Shown: one piece after another, positions 28,058 to 38,316 of the stretch
How the letters are laid out: the number at the start of each line of letters is the position of its first letter
Position numbering within the stretch: the first letter of the stretch is position 1
Assembly (NCBI RefSeq): GCF_900111315.1
Contig: NZ_FOGU01000004.1
Coordinates: 326,606-390,605, forward strand
Reading direction: 5' to 3'
DNA: 64,000 nt
From: Tranquillimonas rosea
GTDB taxonomy: Bacteria > Pseudomonadota > Alphaproteobacteria > Rhodobacterales > Rhodobacteraceae
The notes under the pieces: model-generated
What the model was told of the DNA's origin: nothing
The model's database searches: none
Seen by the model: the letters and a program-made list of their open reading frames with translations, nothing else
Program-made: the position numbers and the translations under genes

Positions 28058-28420
28058 TTAATGCGGGGTCGAGCCATCCTCAAGCAGCGCCAGGACATCG
28101 TCCCGGCGCCGGGATTCCCCCGGCTGCTTCAGGCGGTTCACCTCGCGCTTGAGTTCGACGTTCTCGCGGTGCTCGCGGCGGGCCAGCGCGCGATGCTTGT
28201 GCTCGCGGAACCATTCCCACACGAAGCCGATGAGCAGGCCCGCGATGATGCCGCCGACGATGACTACGAACAGCGGCAGGGAGATTTCCCACGACCAGCC
28301 CAGAAAGCCGGACATGCTTTCCGGCAGGACACGAAGCGTCACCAGCCCGCGGTTTGCCAGCGCAACCGTGATCAGCACGATCGCAATGATGGCCAGGAAG
28401 GCATAACGGAGATAACGCAT
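28058..28420 (-). CDS. LapA domain (DUF1049) inner-membrane protein
   Basis: A 120-residue membrane protein with two transmembrane helices (about residues 5-24 and 46-68) and a basic coiled cytoplasmic segment (EHKHRALARREHRENVELKREVNRL). This matches the LapA/DUF1049 family, which in E. coli assists LPS assembly with LapB; in alphaproteobacteria it regularly sits between ihfB and trpF, as here. The start is six bases from the ihfB stop, so translation is probably coupled. Confidence 0.85.
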   Translation of the reverse strand: MRYLRYAFLAIIAIVLITVALANRGLVTLRVLPESMSGFLGWSWEISLPLFVVIVGGIIAGLLIGFVWEWFREHKHRALARREHRENVELKREVNRLKQPGESRRRDDVLALLEDGSTPH

Positions 28421-28426
28421 GGGGTC

Positions 28427-28708
28427 TTATTCCTCGTTCAGGCGGTCGCGAAGGAGTTTCCCCGTCTTGAAGAACGGAACGTGCTTCTCGTCAACCTGAA
28501 CCGCTTCTCCGGTGCGGGGATTGCGCCCCAGGCGCGGGTCGCGTTTCTTGACCGAAAAGGCGCCGAAGCCGCGCAGCTCGACACGGTCGCCGCGCGCCAT
28601 GGCCGAGATGATCTCTTCGAAGATCGTGTTCACGATCCGCTCGACATCGCGTTGGTAGAGATGGGGGTTCTCTTCGGAGATCTTCTGGATCAGTTCCGAC
28701 CGGATCAT
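28427..28708 (-). CDS. ihfB: integration host factor subunit beta
   Basis: IHF-beta (93 aa) pairs with IHF-alpha to bend DNA. The N-terminus [19 protein letters not shown] and the DNA-intercalating arm with [20 protein letters not shown] are diagnostic, and the position directly behind rpsA and before the LapA-domain gene is the conserved one. I start it at ATG 28708, where homologues start; a longer reading would add 31 residues without similarity. rpsA ends with its own terminator about 230 bases upstream, so ihfB probably has its own promoter in that gap. Confidence 0.96.
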   Translation of the reverse strand: MIRSELIQKISEENPHLYQRDVERIVNTIFEEIISAMARGDRVELRGFGAFSVKKRDPRLGRNPRTGEAVQVDEKHVPFFKTGKLLRDRLNEE

Positions 28709-28940
28709 GCGACGGCACCCCCTTAAAACGTTCTCACACGGCCGTCGTCCCGGCCGCTTGAAACAGGATACTATCGTGTTTTTTCCCAAAGAGCGAGGCA
28801 CTTAGACGGCGTGCAGGGCGGGAAACCGCCATGCGGGCGCCCCGATGGGCCGGGATTGGGCACCGGTCCGCGCATTGCCGCACCGCCGCACGCACGCAGC
28901 GACACGCCGGTCGGGGTCGATTCGCGGCCCCGCGCCCATG

Positions 28941-28971
28941 AAAAAGCCCCCGCAGCGGATGCCGCGGGGGC
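28941..28971 (-). terminator. intrinsic terminator of rpsA
   Basis: Minus strand: GCCCCCGC (28971-28964) and GCGGGGGC (28953-28946) pair perfectly around a 10-base loop, followed by TTTTT (28945-28941). It lies 33 bases after the rpsA stop codon and separates rpsA from ihfB. Confidence 0.9.
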
Positions 28972-29004
28972 CGGATGGCAAAGGCGCAGCTTTACGCGTG
29001 GGGC

Positions 29005-30681
<1,677 letters not shown>

Positions 30682-30789
30682 ATAGGTGTCGTTTCCTTTT
30701 TCGTCGCTATACTGGCCGGGCGGTTGTGTCCGCCGGTCTTGGGTTGGTCATTCGGGACGGCTGAGATGCAAAGCAATCAGGGCCGGAAT

Positions 30790-31407
30790 TCACCGACCCT
30801 GCTCAAGTCTCTGCTTCACGACTGTAACCGCCGCTTCGACGGCTGCCTCTATACCGAGATCCGTCGTGTCGAGCAAGTGTGCATCTTCGGCGGGCTTCAG
30901 CGGGGCAGAGGCCCGCGCAGAGTCGCGCCGGTCGCGATCCTTGAGATCGGCCAGCACCTCGTCGAACGTCGTCTCGACGCCGCTCGCGATCAGTTCGTCA
31001 AAGCGCCGTTGCGCCCGCACCGGGTCCGAGGCGGTGACGAACAGCTTCACCTCGGCCTCGGGGCAGATCACCGTGCCGATGTCGCGCCCGTCCAGAACCG
31101 CGCCGCCATAGCGCCGCGCGAAGGCCCGCTGGAAATCCAGCAGCGCCTTGCGGACCTCGGGGATCGCGGCGACCTGGCTGGCGGCGCGGGCGGCCTCGGC
31201 GCTGCGCAGCCCGTCGCGTTCGAGATCCTCGGCCGTCAGCGCCTCGGCCGCCTCGACCGCTTCCAGCCCGTCGAGCATCCGCCGTCCGGTGGCACGGTAG
31301 AGCAGGCCCGTATCGAGATGGGCAAAGCCGAAATGCGCCGCGACGGCCTTGGAGATGGTCCCTTTGCCCGCCGCAGCCGGCCCGTCGATCGCAACAGTGA
31401 ATCCCAT
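30790..31407 (-). CDS. cmk: cytidylate kinase
   Basis: Cmk (205 aa) phosphorylates CMP and dCMP to the diphosphates. The P-loop is [16 protein letters not shown] at the N-terminus, the NMP-binding part holds [12 protein letters not shown], and [18 protein letters not shown] is the conserved centre. It lies between aroA and rpsA, the classical order. Length is slightly short of the 220-230 usual in gammaproteobacteria but normal for this group. Confidence 0.97.
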   Translation of the reverse strand: MGFTVAIDGPAAAGKGTISKAVAAHFGFAHLDTGLLYRATGRRMLDGLEAVEAAEALTAEDLERDGLRSAEAARAASQVAAIPEVRKALLDFQRAFARRYGGAVLDGRDIGTVICPEAEVKLFVTASDPVRAQRRFDELIASGVETTFDEVLADLKDRDRRDSARASAPLKPAEDAHLLDTTDLGIEAAVEAAVTVVKQRLEQGR

Positions 31408-31475
31408 GTCGTTACCCTCGTCCGGCGCTGCAGAGGCGGCACCGTGCCCGCCCCGCGCGCCCGGCGCAACCCGTC

Positions 31476-32828
31476 TCAGCCCTCCCCGCGGTGCAGCGCG
31501 GCGCCCAGCCCGGTCATCAGCGGCTCGAAGATCGGGAACGACGTGGCGATCGGGCCCGCATCATCCACTGTCACCGGCTGCCGTGCGGCCATGCCGAGAC
31601 AGAGGAACGACATGGCGATCCGGTGATCGAGCCGGGCCGCGACGGTCGCGCCGCCGGGCACGCCCCCGGCTCCGCGGCCGGTCACGCGCCACCAGTCGGC
31701 GCCGTCCTCGACGGTGACGCCGCAGGCGCGCAACCCCTCGGCCATCGCGTCGATCCGGTCGCTCTCTTTCACGCGCAGCTCGGCGACGCCGCGCATCTCG
31801 GTCACGCCCTCGGCACAGGCCGCGACGACAGAGAGGATCGGGTATTCGTCGATCATGCTCGCGGCCCGCTCGGGCGGCACCTCGATGCCCCGGAGATCGG
31901 GGGAATAGCGGGCGCGCAGGTCCGCCACCGGCTCGCCGCCCTCTTCGCGGGGGTTCACGTAGTCCAGCTGAGCGCCCATCTCGCGCAGCGTCTCGTAGAG
32001 CCCCGCGCGCGTCGGGTTCAGGCCGATATTCGGCACCATCACGTCCGATCCCGGCACGATCAGCGCGGCACAGACCGGAAAAGCGGCAGAGGACGGGTCG
32101 CGTGGCACGGTGATCGTCTGCGCGGCAAGCTCCGGCCGGCCGACCAGCGTGATCTCGCGGCCCTCTTCGGTGTCGCGCACACGCACCTCGGCGCCGAAGC
32201 CCGCCAGCATCCGCTCGGTATGATCGCGCGTCGCCTCGCACTCGGTCACCACCGTCTCGCCCGGCGCGTTGAGCCCGGCCAGCAGCACGGCCGACTTGAT
32301 CTGCGCCGAGGCGACGGGCGTGGCATAGCGCACCGGAACGGGATCGGCGGCGCCGGTCAGCGTGAGCGGCAGGCGACCACCGGAGCGACCGGCGGATTGC
32401 GCCCCGAACAGCGCCAACGGATCGGTGATGCGTCCCATAGGCCGGCTGCGCAGCGAGGCGTCGCCGGTGAAGGTGGCCGAGACAGGGCTGGTGGCCATCG
32501 CCCCCATGATCAGGCGCACGCCGGTGCCTGAGTTTCCGCAATCGATCACGTCGTCCGGTTCCGCAAAGCCGCCGACGCCGACACCGTGCACCGACCAGGC
32601 GCCCTCGCCCGTCTGGGCGACCTCGGCCCCGAAGGCGCGCATCGCCTTGGCGGTGTCCAGGACGTCCTGGCCTTCGAGCAGGCCGGTGATACGCGTCTCG
32701 CCCACCGACAGCGCGCCCAGGATCAGCGCACGATGACTGATCGACTTGTCGCCGGGCACCTCTGCGGTGCCCGACAGGCCTTTTCCGGGATGTGCGGTCA
32801 TCGGTGTGGGGGTGCCGTGGCCGGACAT
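31476..32828 (-). CDS. aroA: 3-phosphoshikimate 1-carboxyvinyltransferase (EPSP synthase), class II
   Basis: EPSP synthase (450 aa) joins phosphoenolpyruvate to shikimate 3-phosphate in the chorismate pathway. Substrate-binding signatures are [45 protein letters not shown] and [15 protein letters not shown]. Overall it aligns with the class II enzymes such as Agrobacterium CP4 rather than the E. coli class. In the loop GNSGTGVRL a glycine stands where CP4 has the alanine associated with glyphosate insensitivity. The ATG at 32828 follows AAAGGGATACA; a longer reading adds 21 residues without similarity. Confidence 0.96.
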   Translation of the reverse strand: MSGHGTPTPMTAHPGKGLSGTAEVPGDKSISHRALILGALSVGETRITGLLEGQDVLDTAKAMRAFGAEVAQTGEGAWSVHGVGVGGFAEPDDVIDCGNSGTGVRLIMGAMATSPVSATFTGDASLRSRPMGRITDPLALFGAQSAGRSGGRLPLTLTGAADPVPVRYATPVASAQIKSAVLLAGLNAPGETVVTECEATRDHTERMLAGFGAEVRVRDTEEGREITLVGRPELAAQTITVPRDPSSAAFPVCAALIVPGSDVMVPNIGLNPTRAGLYETLREMGAQLDYVNPREEGGEPVADLRARYSPDLRGIEVPPERAASMIDEYPILSVVAACAEGVTEMRGVAELRVKESDRIDAMAEGLRACGVTVEDGADWWRVTGRGAGGVPGGATVAARLDHRIAMSFLCLGMAARQPVTVDDAGPIATSFPIFEPLMTGLGAALHRGEG

Positions 32829-32910
32829 TGTATCCCTTTCCGCCGTCAGAAAAATGCCGGCGGATACTAGCCGTGCGCCGTCGCGGCGCAAGCGGCAATC
32901 CGATCCCGTC

Positions 32911-32988
32911 TCAGAGAACCGAGACGATCGGAAGCAGGAAGAAGACGAACACTAGCAAGGGCAGGAATCGTCTGAGTTGCGTCGACAT
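32911..32988 (-). CDS. candidate 25-residue membrane peptide upstream of aroA
   Basis: A short frame encodes [20 protein letters not shown] followed by five more mostly hydrophobic residues: a basic N-terminus and one perfect transmembrane helix. AGGTG precedes the ATG by four bases. It lies 82 bases upstream of aroA on the same strand, so it could be a small membrane peptide or a leader. Composition argues for real coding, since chance frames in this GC-rich DNA are rich in Arg, Ala and Pro rather than Phe, Leu and Val. Nothing is known about its role. Confidence 0.35.
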   Translation of the reverse strand: MSTQLRRFLPLLVFVFFLLPIVSVL

Positions 32989-33113
32989 GTGACACCTGGA
33001 TCAAAAAGGGTTTTGGCAGCAATGACACGAGCTTGCACCGTGTTCTTGCGGCGCGCCAGTCTGGAAAACGTGACCGGCGCCGCCTTGGGCACCCTTTCGC
33101 CTATTTGGCAGGC

Positions 33114-33827
33114 TCAGATCCGACGGAACGTAAGATAATGCGGCACCCTGCCCTCGCGCAGCGCCTTCTGTTCATAGCGAGTGGACAGCCAGTCGTCCCA
33201 GGGATGCCGCCAGTCGTCCGGGCCCTCGGCCAGCCACCGGAATCCGTGGCGCGGCACCTGTTCGAGGGTCTGTCGGACATAGTCGGGAATGTCGGTCGCC
33301 ACGCGCAGCTCGGCGCCGGGCCGCAGCACGCGGCTCAGCGGTTCGAGGTGCTCGGGCGTCACGAAGCGGCGGCGGTGGTGCTTCTTCTTGGGCCACGGAT
33401 CGGGATAGAGCAGGAACGCCCGGTCGATCGAGCCCTCGGGCAGGACGTCGAACAGGTCCCGCACATCGCCCGGATGGATCGCCACGTTGCCCACGTCGGC
33501 CTTGCGGATCTTGGACAGCAGCATCGCGACGCCGTTGATGTAGGGCTCGCACCCGATGATGCCGGCGTCGGGATTGGCCGCCGCCTGGTGCACCATGTGC
33601 TCGCCCCCGCCAAAGCCGATCTCGAGCCAGACGGGCTTTCCGCCGAACAGCGCGTGCAGGTCCAGCGGTGTCCGCGCGGGGTTCTCGTCCCAGTCCACGG
33701 GCCCCGGAGACAGATCCAGAAGCTCGGTGTCCAGCGCCTCCTTCTGGCCGGGCCGCAGCCCCTTGCCCTTGCGCCGTCCGTAGAAGTTGCGCCACGGCGC
33801 GCCGTCGTTGTGTCTGCCCTCGGTCAT
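33114..33827 (-). CDS. trmB: tRNA (guanine-N7-)-methyltransferase
   Basis: TrmB (237 aa) methylates G46 of tRNAs with SAM. The SAM-binding motif is VWLEIGFGGGEHMVHQA, followed by IGCEPYINGVA, the conserved RAFLLYPDPWPKKKHHRRRF block with catalytic aspartate, and a C-terminus with TRYEQKA. Length and motifs are standard. It lies 43 bases downstream of lnt on the same strand and may be the end of the miaB-to-lnt series. Confidence 0.97.
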   Translation of the reverse strand: MTEGRHNDGAPWRNFYGRRKGKGLRPGQKEALDTELLDLSPGPVDWDENPARTPLDLHALFGGKPVWLEIGFGGGEHMVHQAAANPDAGIIGCEPYINGVAMLLSKIRKADVGNVAIHPGDVRDLFDVLPEGSIDRAFLLYPDPWPKKKHHRRRFVTPEHLEPLSRVLRPGAELRVATDIPDYVRQTLEQVPRHGFRWLAEGPDDWRHPWDDWLSTRYEQKALREGRVPHYLTFRRI

Positions 33828-33870
33828 GGAGGCGGGACATGCCGCCCGACGCGCCGGGGGTCAAGCGCCC

Positions 33871-35403
33871 TCATGCGCGGCGGCGCACCAGCGCCAGCCC
33901 GCCCGCCGCCAGCAGGAGCAGCGCGATGAGCGGCCAATCCCCGCTGCGGGCGTAGGGCGTGGGCGGCAGCGGCTGCGGCAGGCGCACGTCGCGGTATCCG
34001 GCCTCTCCCAGCGGGATTTGGTCGGACACCGCGCCGGTGGCGTCGATTACGGCGGAAATGCCGGTATTCGCCACCCGCAGCATCGGCAGCCCCTGCTCGG
34101 CCGCACGGAAGCGCGCCTGCGCCAAGTGCTGCTGCGGGCCGGCAAAGGTGCCGAACCACGCGTCGTTCGTCAGTTGCAGCATCCAGTCCGCCCGGCGCGG
34201 CGCCCCCGCGACGTCGCGCGGAAAGATCGCCTCGTAGCAGATCAGCGGCAGCACGTCGCCGAGCCCGCCGCCGAGGTCCAGGACCTGCGGGCCCGGCCCC
34301 GGCGAGAAGCCGAACCCGTCATCGGCGGCAAAGCTCGGCAGGCCGATCCAGCTGCCGAGCGAACCGAGCGGCACGTATTCTCCGAACGGGACGAGGTGAT
34401 GCTTGTCGTACCGCGCCGTGATCCGCCCCGACGGACCCAGGACGAACGCGCTGTTGAAATAGCGCCGCCCGTCGGTCCGCTGCGCACCGAGGATGACCGG
34501 CCGGTCGCCGGCCGCCTCGGCGATACGCTCGAAGGCGGGATGCCCGGCCTCGGCGAGATACGGGATCGCCGTCTCGGGCCAGATCACAAGCTCGGGGTTC
34601 CCCGGCTGTGCGGTGAAGTCCAGCTGCCGCCGGAAGAAGACCGGCGCGCGCTCTCGGTCCCATTTCTCATCCTGCGGCGCGTTGGGCTGCACGAGACGGA
34701 TCAGCGGGGCGTCGGCGGCGGGCTGAGGCGGCACCGGTGCGACCAGGCGGCTTAATCCCACCGGCGCGGTCCATGCGGCGGCCAGTGCGACGGCGCCGGC
34801 ACCCGCGGCGACAGCCGGCGACGGCGCGCGGTTGACCGCGGCATGAACGATCGCGGCCAGCACCAGCGTCATCAGCGTCACGCCGAACGGCCCGATCCAC
34901 CCGGCCAGCGGCAGGGCGCCGCTGTCGCTCCAGACATAGCCGGGCATCGCCCAGGGAAAACCGGTCAGCACCTTGGCCCTTGCGACCTCGGCCAGCGTCA
35001 TGGCCACGACCCACGCCGCCGAAAGACGCCAGCCCCCGCGTGCCAGCGCCCGCGCGGCGGCAAAGGCGGCCGTCCAGAACAGGGCGAAACCGGTGGCCGA
35101 AAAGAACAGCCCGAACGGCGCCATCCAGCCGTGGCGCTGCACGTCCACCAGGAAGGGCTCGACGATCCAGTGCAGGGTGGTGGCGAAATAGCCGGTCCCG
35201 ATGGCGAACCCGACCCACGCCGCCCGGCGCACGGTGCCCGCCCGGTGCAGAAGCCCGAGCGCCACCGCGAAGGCCGCGATGGCCAAGGGGATCAACCCGA
35301 ACGGCGCCTGCCCCAGCCCGGCGACCGCCCCGCACGCGATGGCGACCGCGAAGCGCGCTCCCGCCAGTCGGCGTGCCGGCCGCACAGCGGCCGTGTCACT
35401 CAT
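33871..35403 (-). CDS. lnt: apolipoprotein N-acyltransferase
   Basis: Lnt (510 aa) adds the third acyl chain to lipoproteins in the inner membrane. About six to seven hydrophobic helices fill residues 10-215, followed by a periplasmic nitrilase domain with the triad: glutamate in LVIWPETAIPY, lysine in ARYDKHHLVPFGEYVP, and cysteine in LICYEAIFPRD. A last membrane helix lies near the C-terminus (WPLIALLLLAAGGLALV). The start overlaps the upstream corC-like gene by eight bases, as is usual for the corC-lnt pair. Confidence 0.97.
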   Translation of the reverse strand: MSDTAAVRPARRLAGARFAVAIACGAVAGLGQAPFGLIPLAIAAFAVALGLLHRAGTVRRAAWVGFAIGTGYFATTLHWIVEPFLVDVQRHGWMAPFGLFFSATGFALFWTAAFAAARALARGGWRLSAAWVVAMTLAEVARAKVLTGFPWAMPGYVWSDSGALPLAGWIGPFGVTLMTLVLAAIVHAAVNRAPSPAVAAGAGAVALAAAWTAPVGLSRLVAPVPPQPAADAPLIRLVQPNAPQDEKWDRERAPVFFRRQLDFTAQPGNPELVIWPETAIPYLAEAGHPAFERIAEAAGDRPVILGAQRTDGRRYFNSAFVLGPSGRITARYDKHHLVPFGEYVPLGSLGSWIGLPSFAADDGFGFSPGPGPQVLDLGGGLGDVLPLICYEAIFPRDVAGAPRRADWMLQLTNDAWFGTFAGPQQHLAQARFRAAEQGLPMLRVANTGISAVIDATGAVSDQIPLGEAGYRDVRLPQPLPPTPYARSGDWPLIALLLLAAGGLALVRRRA

Positions 35404-36283
35404 CCGCGGGCTTCGGCAACCGCACCCGGACGCGCTTGATCCGGCGCGGATCGGCGTCGACGATCTCGAACTCGGCGCCCGAGGGATGCGGGATCACCTC
35501 GCCGCGGGCAGGAAGACGTCCCGTCAGCATGACGACGGCCCCGCCGAGCGTGTCGATCTCTTCCTCGTCCTCGGCATCCACCAGGCGAAGGCCGATCTCG
35601 GTCTCGAACTCTTCCAGCGGGGTCCGCGCCGACGCCAGGTAGCAGCCGGGGCTTTCCTCGGTGAAGTGCTTGTCCTCGTCGGTATCGTGCTCGTCCTCGA
35701 TCTCGCCCACGACCTGCTCGATCAGGTCCTCGATCGTGACCAGCCCGTCGACACCGCCGTATTCGTCGATCACCAGCGCCATGTGCATACGGTCGTTCTG
35801 CATCTTCTGCATCAGAACACCGATCGGCATCGACGGCGGGGCGTAGATCAGCGGGCGCAGCATCGTCGGAAGATCGAGCTCGGCAGTATGGCCGTTGAAG
35901 CCATGCTGCAGGGCGAAATCCTTGAGGTGCACCATCCCGATCGGGTGGTCGAGGGATTCGCGATACACCGGCAGGCGGGTCAGACCGCTGTCACGGAATA
36001 CCTGGACGAGTTCATCCCGCTCGATCTCTTCGGGCACCGAGACAATCTCGATCCGGGGGATCGCGACGTCCTCGACCCGCATGTTGCGCAGATTGGCCAG
36101 GCCGGGCATCCCCGAGGCCGCGGCATCGCGCCCGTTTGTAAAGATCAACGGCTGGCTGGGATCGTTCGGCGAAAACGCTTCGAATATGCGACCGAAGAAG
36201 CCGCGATTTTGCGAAGGGTCGTCGCTACTCTCGTCCTCGACGTCATCGGTTCCACGGGACACGCCCGCTTCGGCGTCGGTCAT
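35396..36283 (-). CDS. CorC/hemolysin-C-like CBS-domain protein
   Basis: A 295-residue soluble protein of the HlyC/CorC group: paired CBS domains (about residues 70-195, with EDVAIPRIEIVSVPEE and LVIDEYGGVDGLVTIEDLIE) and a C-terminal transporter-associated domain (from about 210, DTLGGAVVMLTGRLPARGEV). In E. coli CorC is linked to magnesium and cobalt efflux and to membrane maintenance. Its place between ybeY and lnt is strongly conserved across proteobacteria. No transmembrane helices are visible, unlike the larger CNNM-type relatives. Confidence 0.92.
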   Translation of the reverse strand: MTDAEAGVSRGTDDVEDESSDDPSQNRGFFGRIFEAFSPNDPSQPLIFTNGRDAAASGMPGLANLRNMRVEDVAIPRIEIVSVPEEIERDELVQVFRDSGLTRLPVYRESLDHPIGMVHLKDFALQHGFNGHTAELDLPTMLRPLIYAPPSMPIGVLMQKMQNDRMHMALVIDEYGGVDGLVTIEDLIEQVVGEIEDEHDTDEDKHFTEESPGCYLASARTPLEEFETEIGLRLVDAEDEEEIDTLGGAVVMLTGRLPARGEVIPHPSGAEFEIVDADPRRIKRVRVRLPKPADE

Positions 36284-36320
36284 TGCACCTTTCCATCAGT
36301 TTCGCGCCCGCACGGGCACA

Positions 36321-36848
36321 TCATTTCGAATATGGGTCCGGAAGGCCGAGGGTGGCAAGTACCTCGACCTCCAATCTTTCCATGAGATCGGCATCCGCAT
36401 CGGTTTCGTGGTCATATCCGAGCAGATGGAGCATCGCGTGCACGAGAAGATGTCTAACGTGATCCGCCACCGGCATACAAACGGCGTCCGCCTCGGCAAG
36501 GCAGGTGTCGTACGAGATCGCGATATCGCCCAGCTCCGGATCGCCATCTTGCTCGGGCGGCTCGGGCACGGCGCCGGCGGTCTCGGGCGCGCGCTCTTCC
36601 GACGGCCACGACAGCACGTTGGTGGCCTTTCCCTTGCCCCGGAACGTCTCGTTGAGCGACGCGATGCGGGCGTCGTCGCAGCCCAGCACGCTGATCTCCC
36701 ACGCGCCCGGCAGGTCCAGATGCGCGAATGCCGCCGCCGCCGCCTCGCAGGCAAGCGCCGGCAGGTCGATACCCTCCCAGCGCTCGTCCTCGATCACGCA
36801 GTCGACGAAGGGCGCGTCGGACACTGGATCAGGACTGGTTCGAATCAT
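36321..36848 (-). CDS. ybeY: endoribonuclease YbeY (16S rRNA maturation)
   Basis: YbeY (175 aa) is a zinc-dependent RNase that matures 16S rRNA and takes part in ribosome quality control. The metal motif HX3HX5H is seen in LLVHAMLHLLGYDHETDAD, and the preceding strands contain LNETFRGKGKATNVLSWPSE and GDIAISYDTCLAEA. I start it at ATG 36848, 20 bases inside the end of phoH; a GTG at 36824 (VSDAPF) is an alternative with almost no overlap. It belongs to the phoH-ybeY-corC-lnt series. Confidence 0.95.
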   Translation of the reverse strand: MIRTSPDPVSDAPFVDCVIEDERWEGIDLPALACEAAAAAFAHLDLPGAWEISVLGCDDARIASLNETFRGKGKATNVLSWPSEERAPETAGAVPEPPEQDGDPELGDIAISYDTCLAEADAVCMPVADHVRHLLVHAMLHLLGYDHETDADADLMERLEVEVLATLGLPDPYSK

Positions 36849-37839
36849 ATGCCTCGATGATTTTGGCGACGAGCGGATGGCGGACCACGTCACGAGCCGT
36901 GAAGTAGTTGAACGAGATCGCGTCGATCCCGCGCAGCAGCCGTTCCGCGTCGGACAGACCGCTCTGCATCCCGCGCGGCAGGTCGACCTGGCTGCGGTCG
37001 CCGGTGACGACCATGCGGCTGCCCTCGCCTAAGCGCGTCAGGAACATCTTCATCTGCATCGCGCTGGCGTTCTGCGCCTCGTCGAGCACGACGAACGCGT
37101 TCGACAGTGTCCGCCCCCGCATGAAGGCGAGCGGCGCGATCTCGATCTTCTTTTCCTCCATCAGCTTGCCGAGCTGCTTGCCGGGAAGGAAATCATGCAG
37201 CGAGTCGTAGAGCGGCTGCATGTAGGGATCGACTTTCTCCTTCATGTCACCGGGCAGGAAGCCCAGCCGCTCGCCCGCCTCGACGGCGGGGCGCGACAGG
37301 AGGATCTTCTCGACCTGCCCCGACAGGAACATCGACACGCCCACAGCCACCGCGAGATAGGTCTTGCCGGTCCCCGCCGGGCCGATGCCGAAGGCCATCT
37401 CGTTGCGGAAGAGCGACTGGACATAGGCCTTCTGCGCCTCGGTCCGCGGCTCGACCGGCTTCTTGCGGGTCTTGATCTCGATGCGTCCGCCCTGGAACAG
37501 TTCCATCTGGTCCCCGTCGCGCAGGCCCGTGTTGTCCGGTGCGCCGCCCATCCGAATCTCGCCGTCGATATCGCCGGATTCGACGTCCCGGCCGGATTCC
37601 AGCCTTGCATAGAGTTGCTGAAGCACGCTGGCGGCCTGCGCGCGGCTCGCCTCGTCCCCGATCACCGCCAACAGGTTGCCCCGACGGATGATCTGCACGG
37701 CCAGCTGATGTTCGATCTGGGCCAGGTTGCGATCGAATTCTCCACATAGGTCGATCAGCAAGCGGTTGTCGGGAAATTCCAGAAGGGTCTCGTGGACCTC
37801 ATCCGAAGGGGTCGCGGGAGTCAGAGCGCTTATGCCCAA
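36829..37839 (-). CDS. phoH: PhoH family protein
   Basis: PhoH (336 aa) is an ATP-binding protein with RNA-helicase-like features working next to YbeY in RNA metabolism. Walker A is FGIGPAGTGKTYLAVAV, Walker B NAFVVLDEAQNASAMQMK, followed by VVTGDRSQVDLPRG; the N-terminal KH-like part holds NRLLIDLCGEFDRNLAQIE. I prefer TTG 37839 as start because AAGGAG lies exactly six bases before it and homologues begin about there; the ATG 14 codons upstream (37881) has no ribosome binding site. It follows miaB in the usual order, although two small envelope genes lie in between. Confidence 0.94.
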   Translation of the reverse strand: MGISALTPATPSDEVHETLLEFPDNRLLIDLCGEFDRNLAQIEHQLAVQIIRRGNLLAVIGDEASRAQAASVLQQLYARLESGRDVESGDIDGEIRMGGAPDNTGLRDGDQMELFQGGRIEIKTRKKPVEPRTEAQKAYVQSLFRNEMAFGIGPAGTGKTYLAVAVGVSMFLSGQVEKILLSRPAVEAGERLGFLPGDMKEKVDPYMQPLYDSLHDFLPGKQLGKLMEEKKIEIAPLAFMRGRTLSNAFVVLDEAQNASAMQMKMFLTRLGEGSRMVVTGDRSQVDLPRGMQSGLSDAERLLRGIDAISFNYFTARDVVRHPLVAKIIEAYDSNQS

Positions 37840-37954
37840 GAAATGCTCCTTGCCAGAGTGCCTGATACAAGATCGTGCCAACTCGCCCCGAGGCGCGCAA
37901 GCGTTTGCTGCGCCACGTCACCGAATTATCACGTGCCTTGCCCCCTAAAGAGAA

Positions 37955-37982
37955 GGGCCGGCCCGGTGGTTCCGGCCGGCCC
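37955..37982 (-). terminator. hairpin behind the small lipoprotein gene
   Basis: Minus strand: GGGCCGGCC (37982-37974) pairs with GGCCGGCCC (37963-37955) around 10 bases, followed by the pyrimidine-rich TTCTCTTTAG. It lies 24 bases after the stop at 38007 and would end the OmpA-like/lipoprotein transcript before phoH. Confidence 0.5.
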
Positions 37983-38006
37983 GTCAATGTCTCGTGCGGA
38001 ACGGTC

Positions 38007-38306
38007 CTACATCGGGTCCGCGACGGGCGATCCGCTGTGATACGGCCCCACGACGGTATTCGGCGCGCCGGCGCCCGAACAGACCGGCTTGCCGTCGCGG
38101 TCGAGGCGAACGCCCTGATACCCCTCGATCCCGTCGTCGATGCGCCAGTGGTCGCAGCCGTTCGGATCGATCCAGATGCCGCCCTTGAGCTGGCTGAGGT
38201 CCTTGGAATCGAGGCCCCGGTCGATGGACTGGTCGACCTTGGTGCCGTCGCAGGCCGCGAGAGCGCCCGCAAGCGCCAGTGCGGCGCCGAACTTGATGAG
38301 TGTCAT
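38007..38306 (-). CDS. small lipoprotein with GIW-DGKPVC domain
   Basis: A 99-residue lipoprotein precursor. The signal MTLIKFGAALALAGALAAC ends in lipobox LAAC with C19. Residues 43-76 form a compact domain (GIWIDPNGCDHW ... RDGKPVC) with two cysteines. Nearly the same domain occurs in the OmpA-like protein encoded just upstream: 21 of 34 residues are identical. GAGGAG precedes the ATG by six bases. The two genes lie 10 bases apart and must be co-transcribed. Function unknown; an envelope role is inferred from the lipid anchor and the peptidoglycan-binding partner. Confidence 0.8.
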   Translation of the reverse strand: MTLIKFGAALALAGALAACDGTKVDQSIDRGLDSKDLSQLKGGIWIDPNGCDHWRIDDGIEGYQGVRLDRDGKPVCSGAGAPNTVVGPYHSGSPVADPM

Positions 38307-38316
38307 GGCAGGCTCC

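Noticed and set aside
26240..28726. An 828-residue plus-strand open frame opposite trpB, trpF and ihfB
   Set aside because: It runs antisense over several well-identified genes and reads like translated high-GC complement (rich in Arg, His, Val, Asp).
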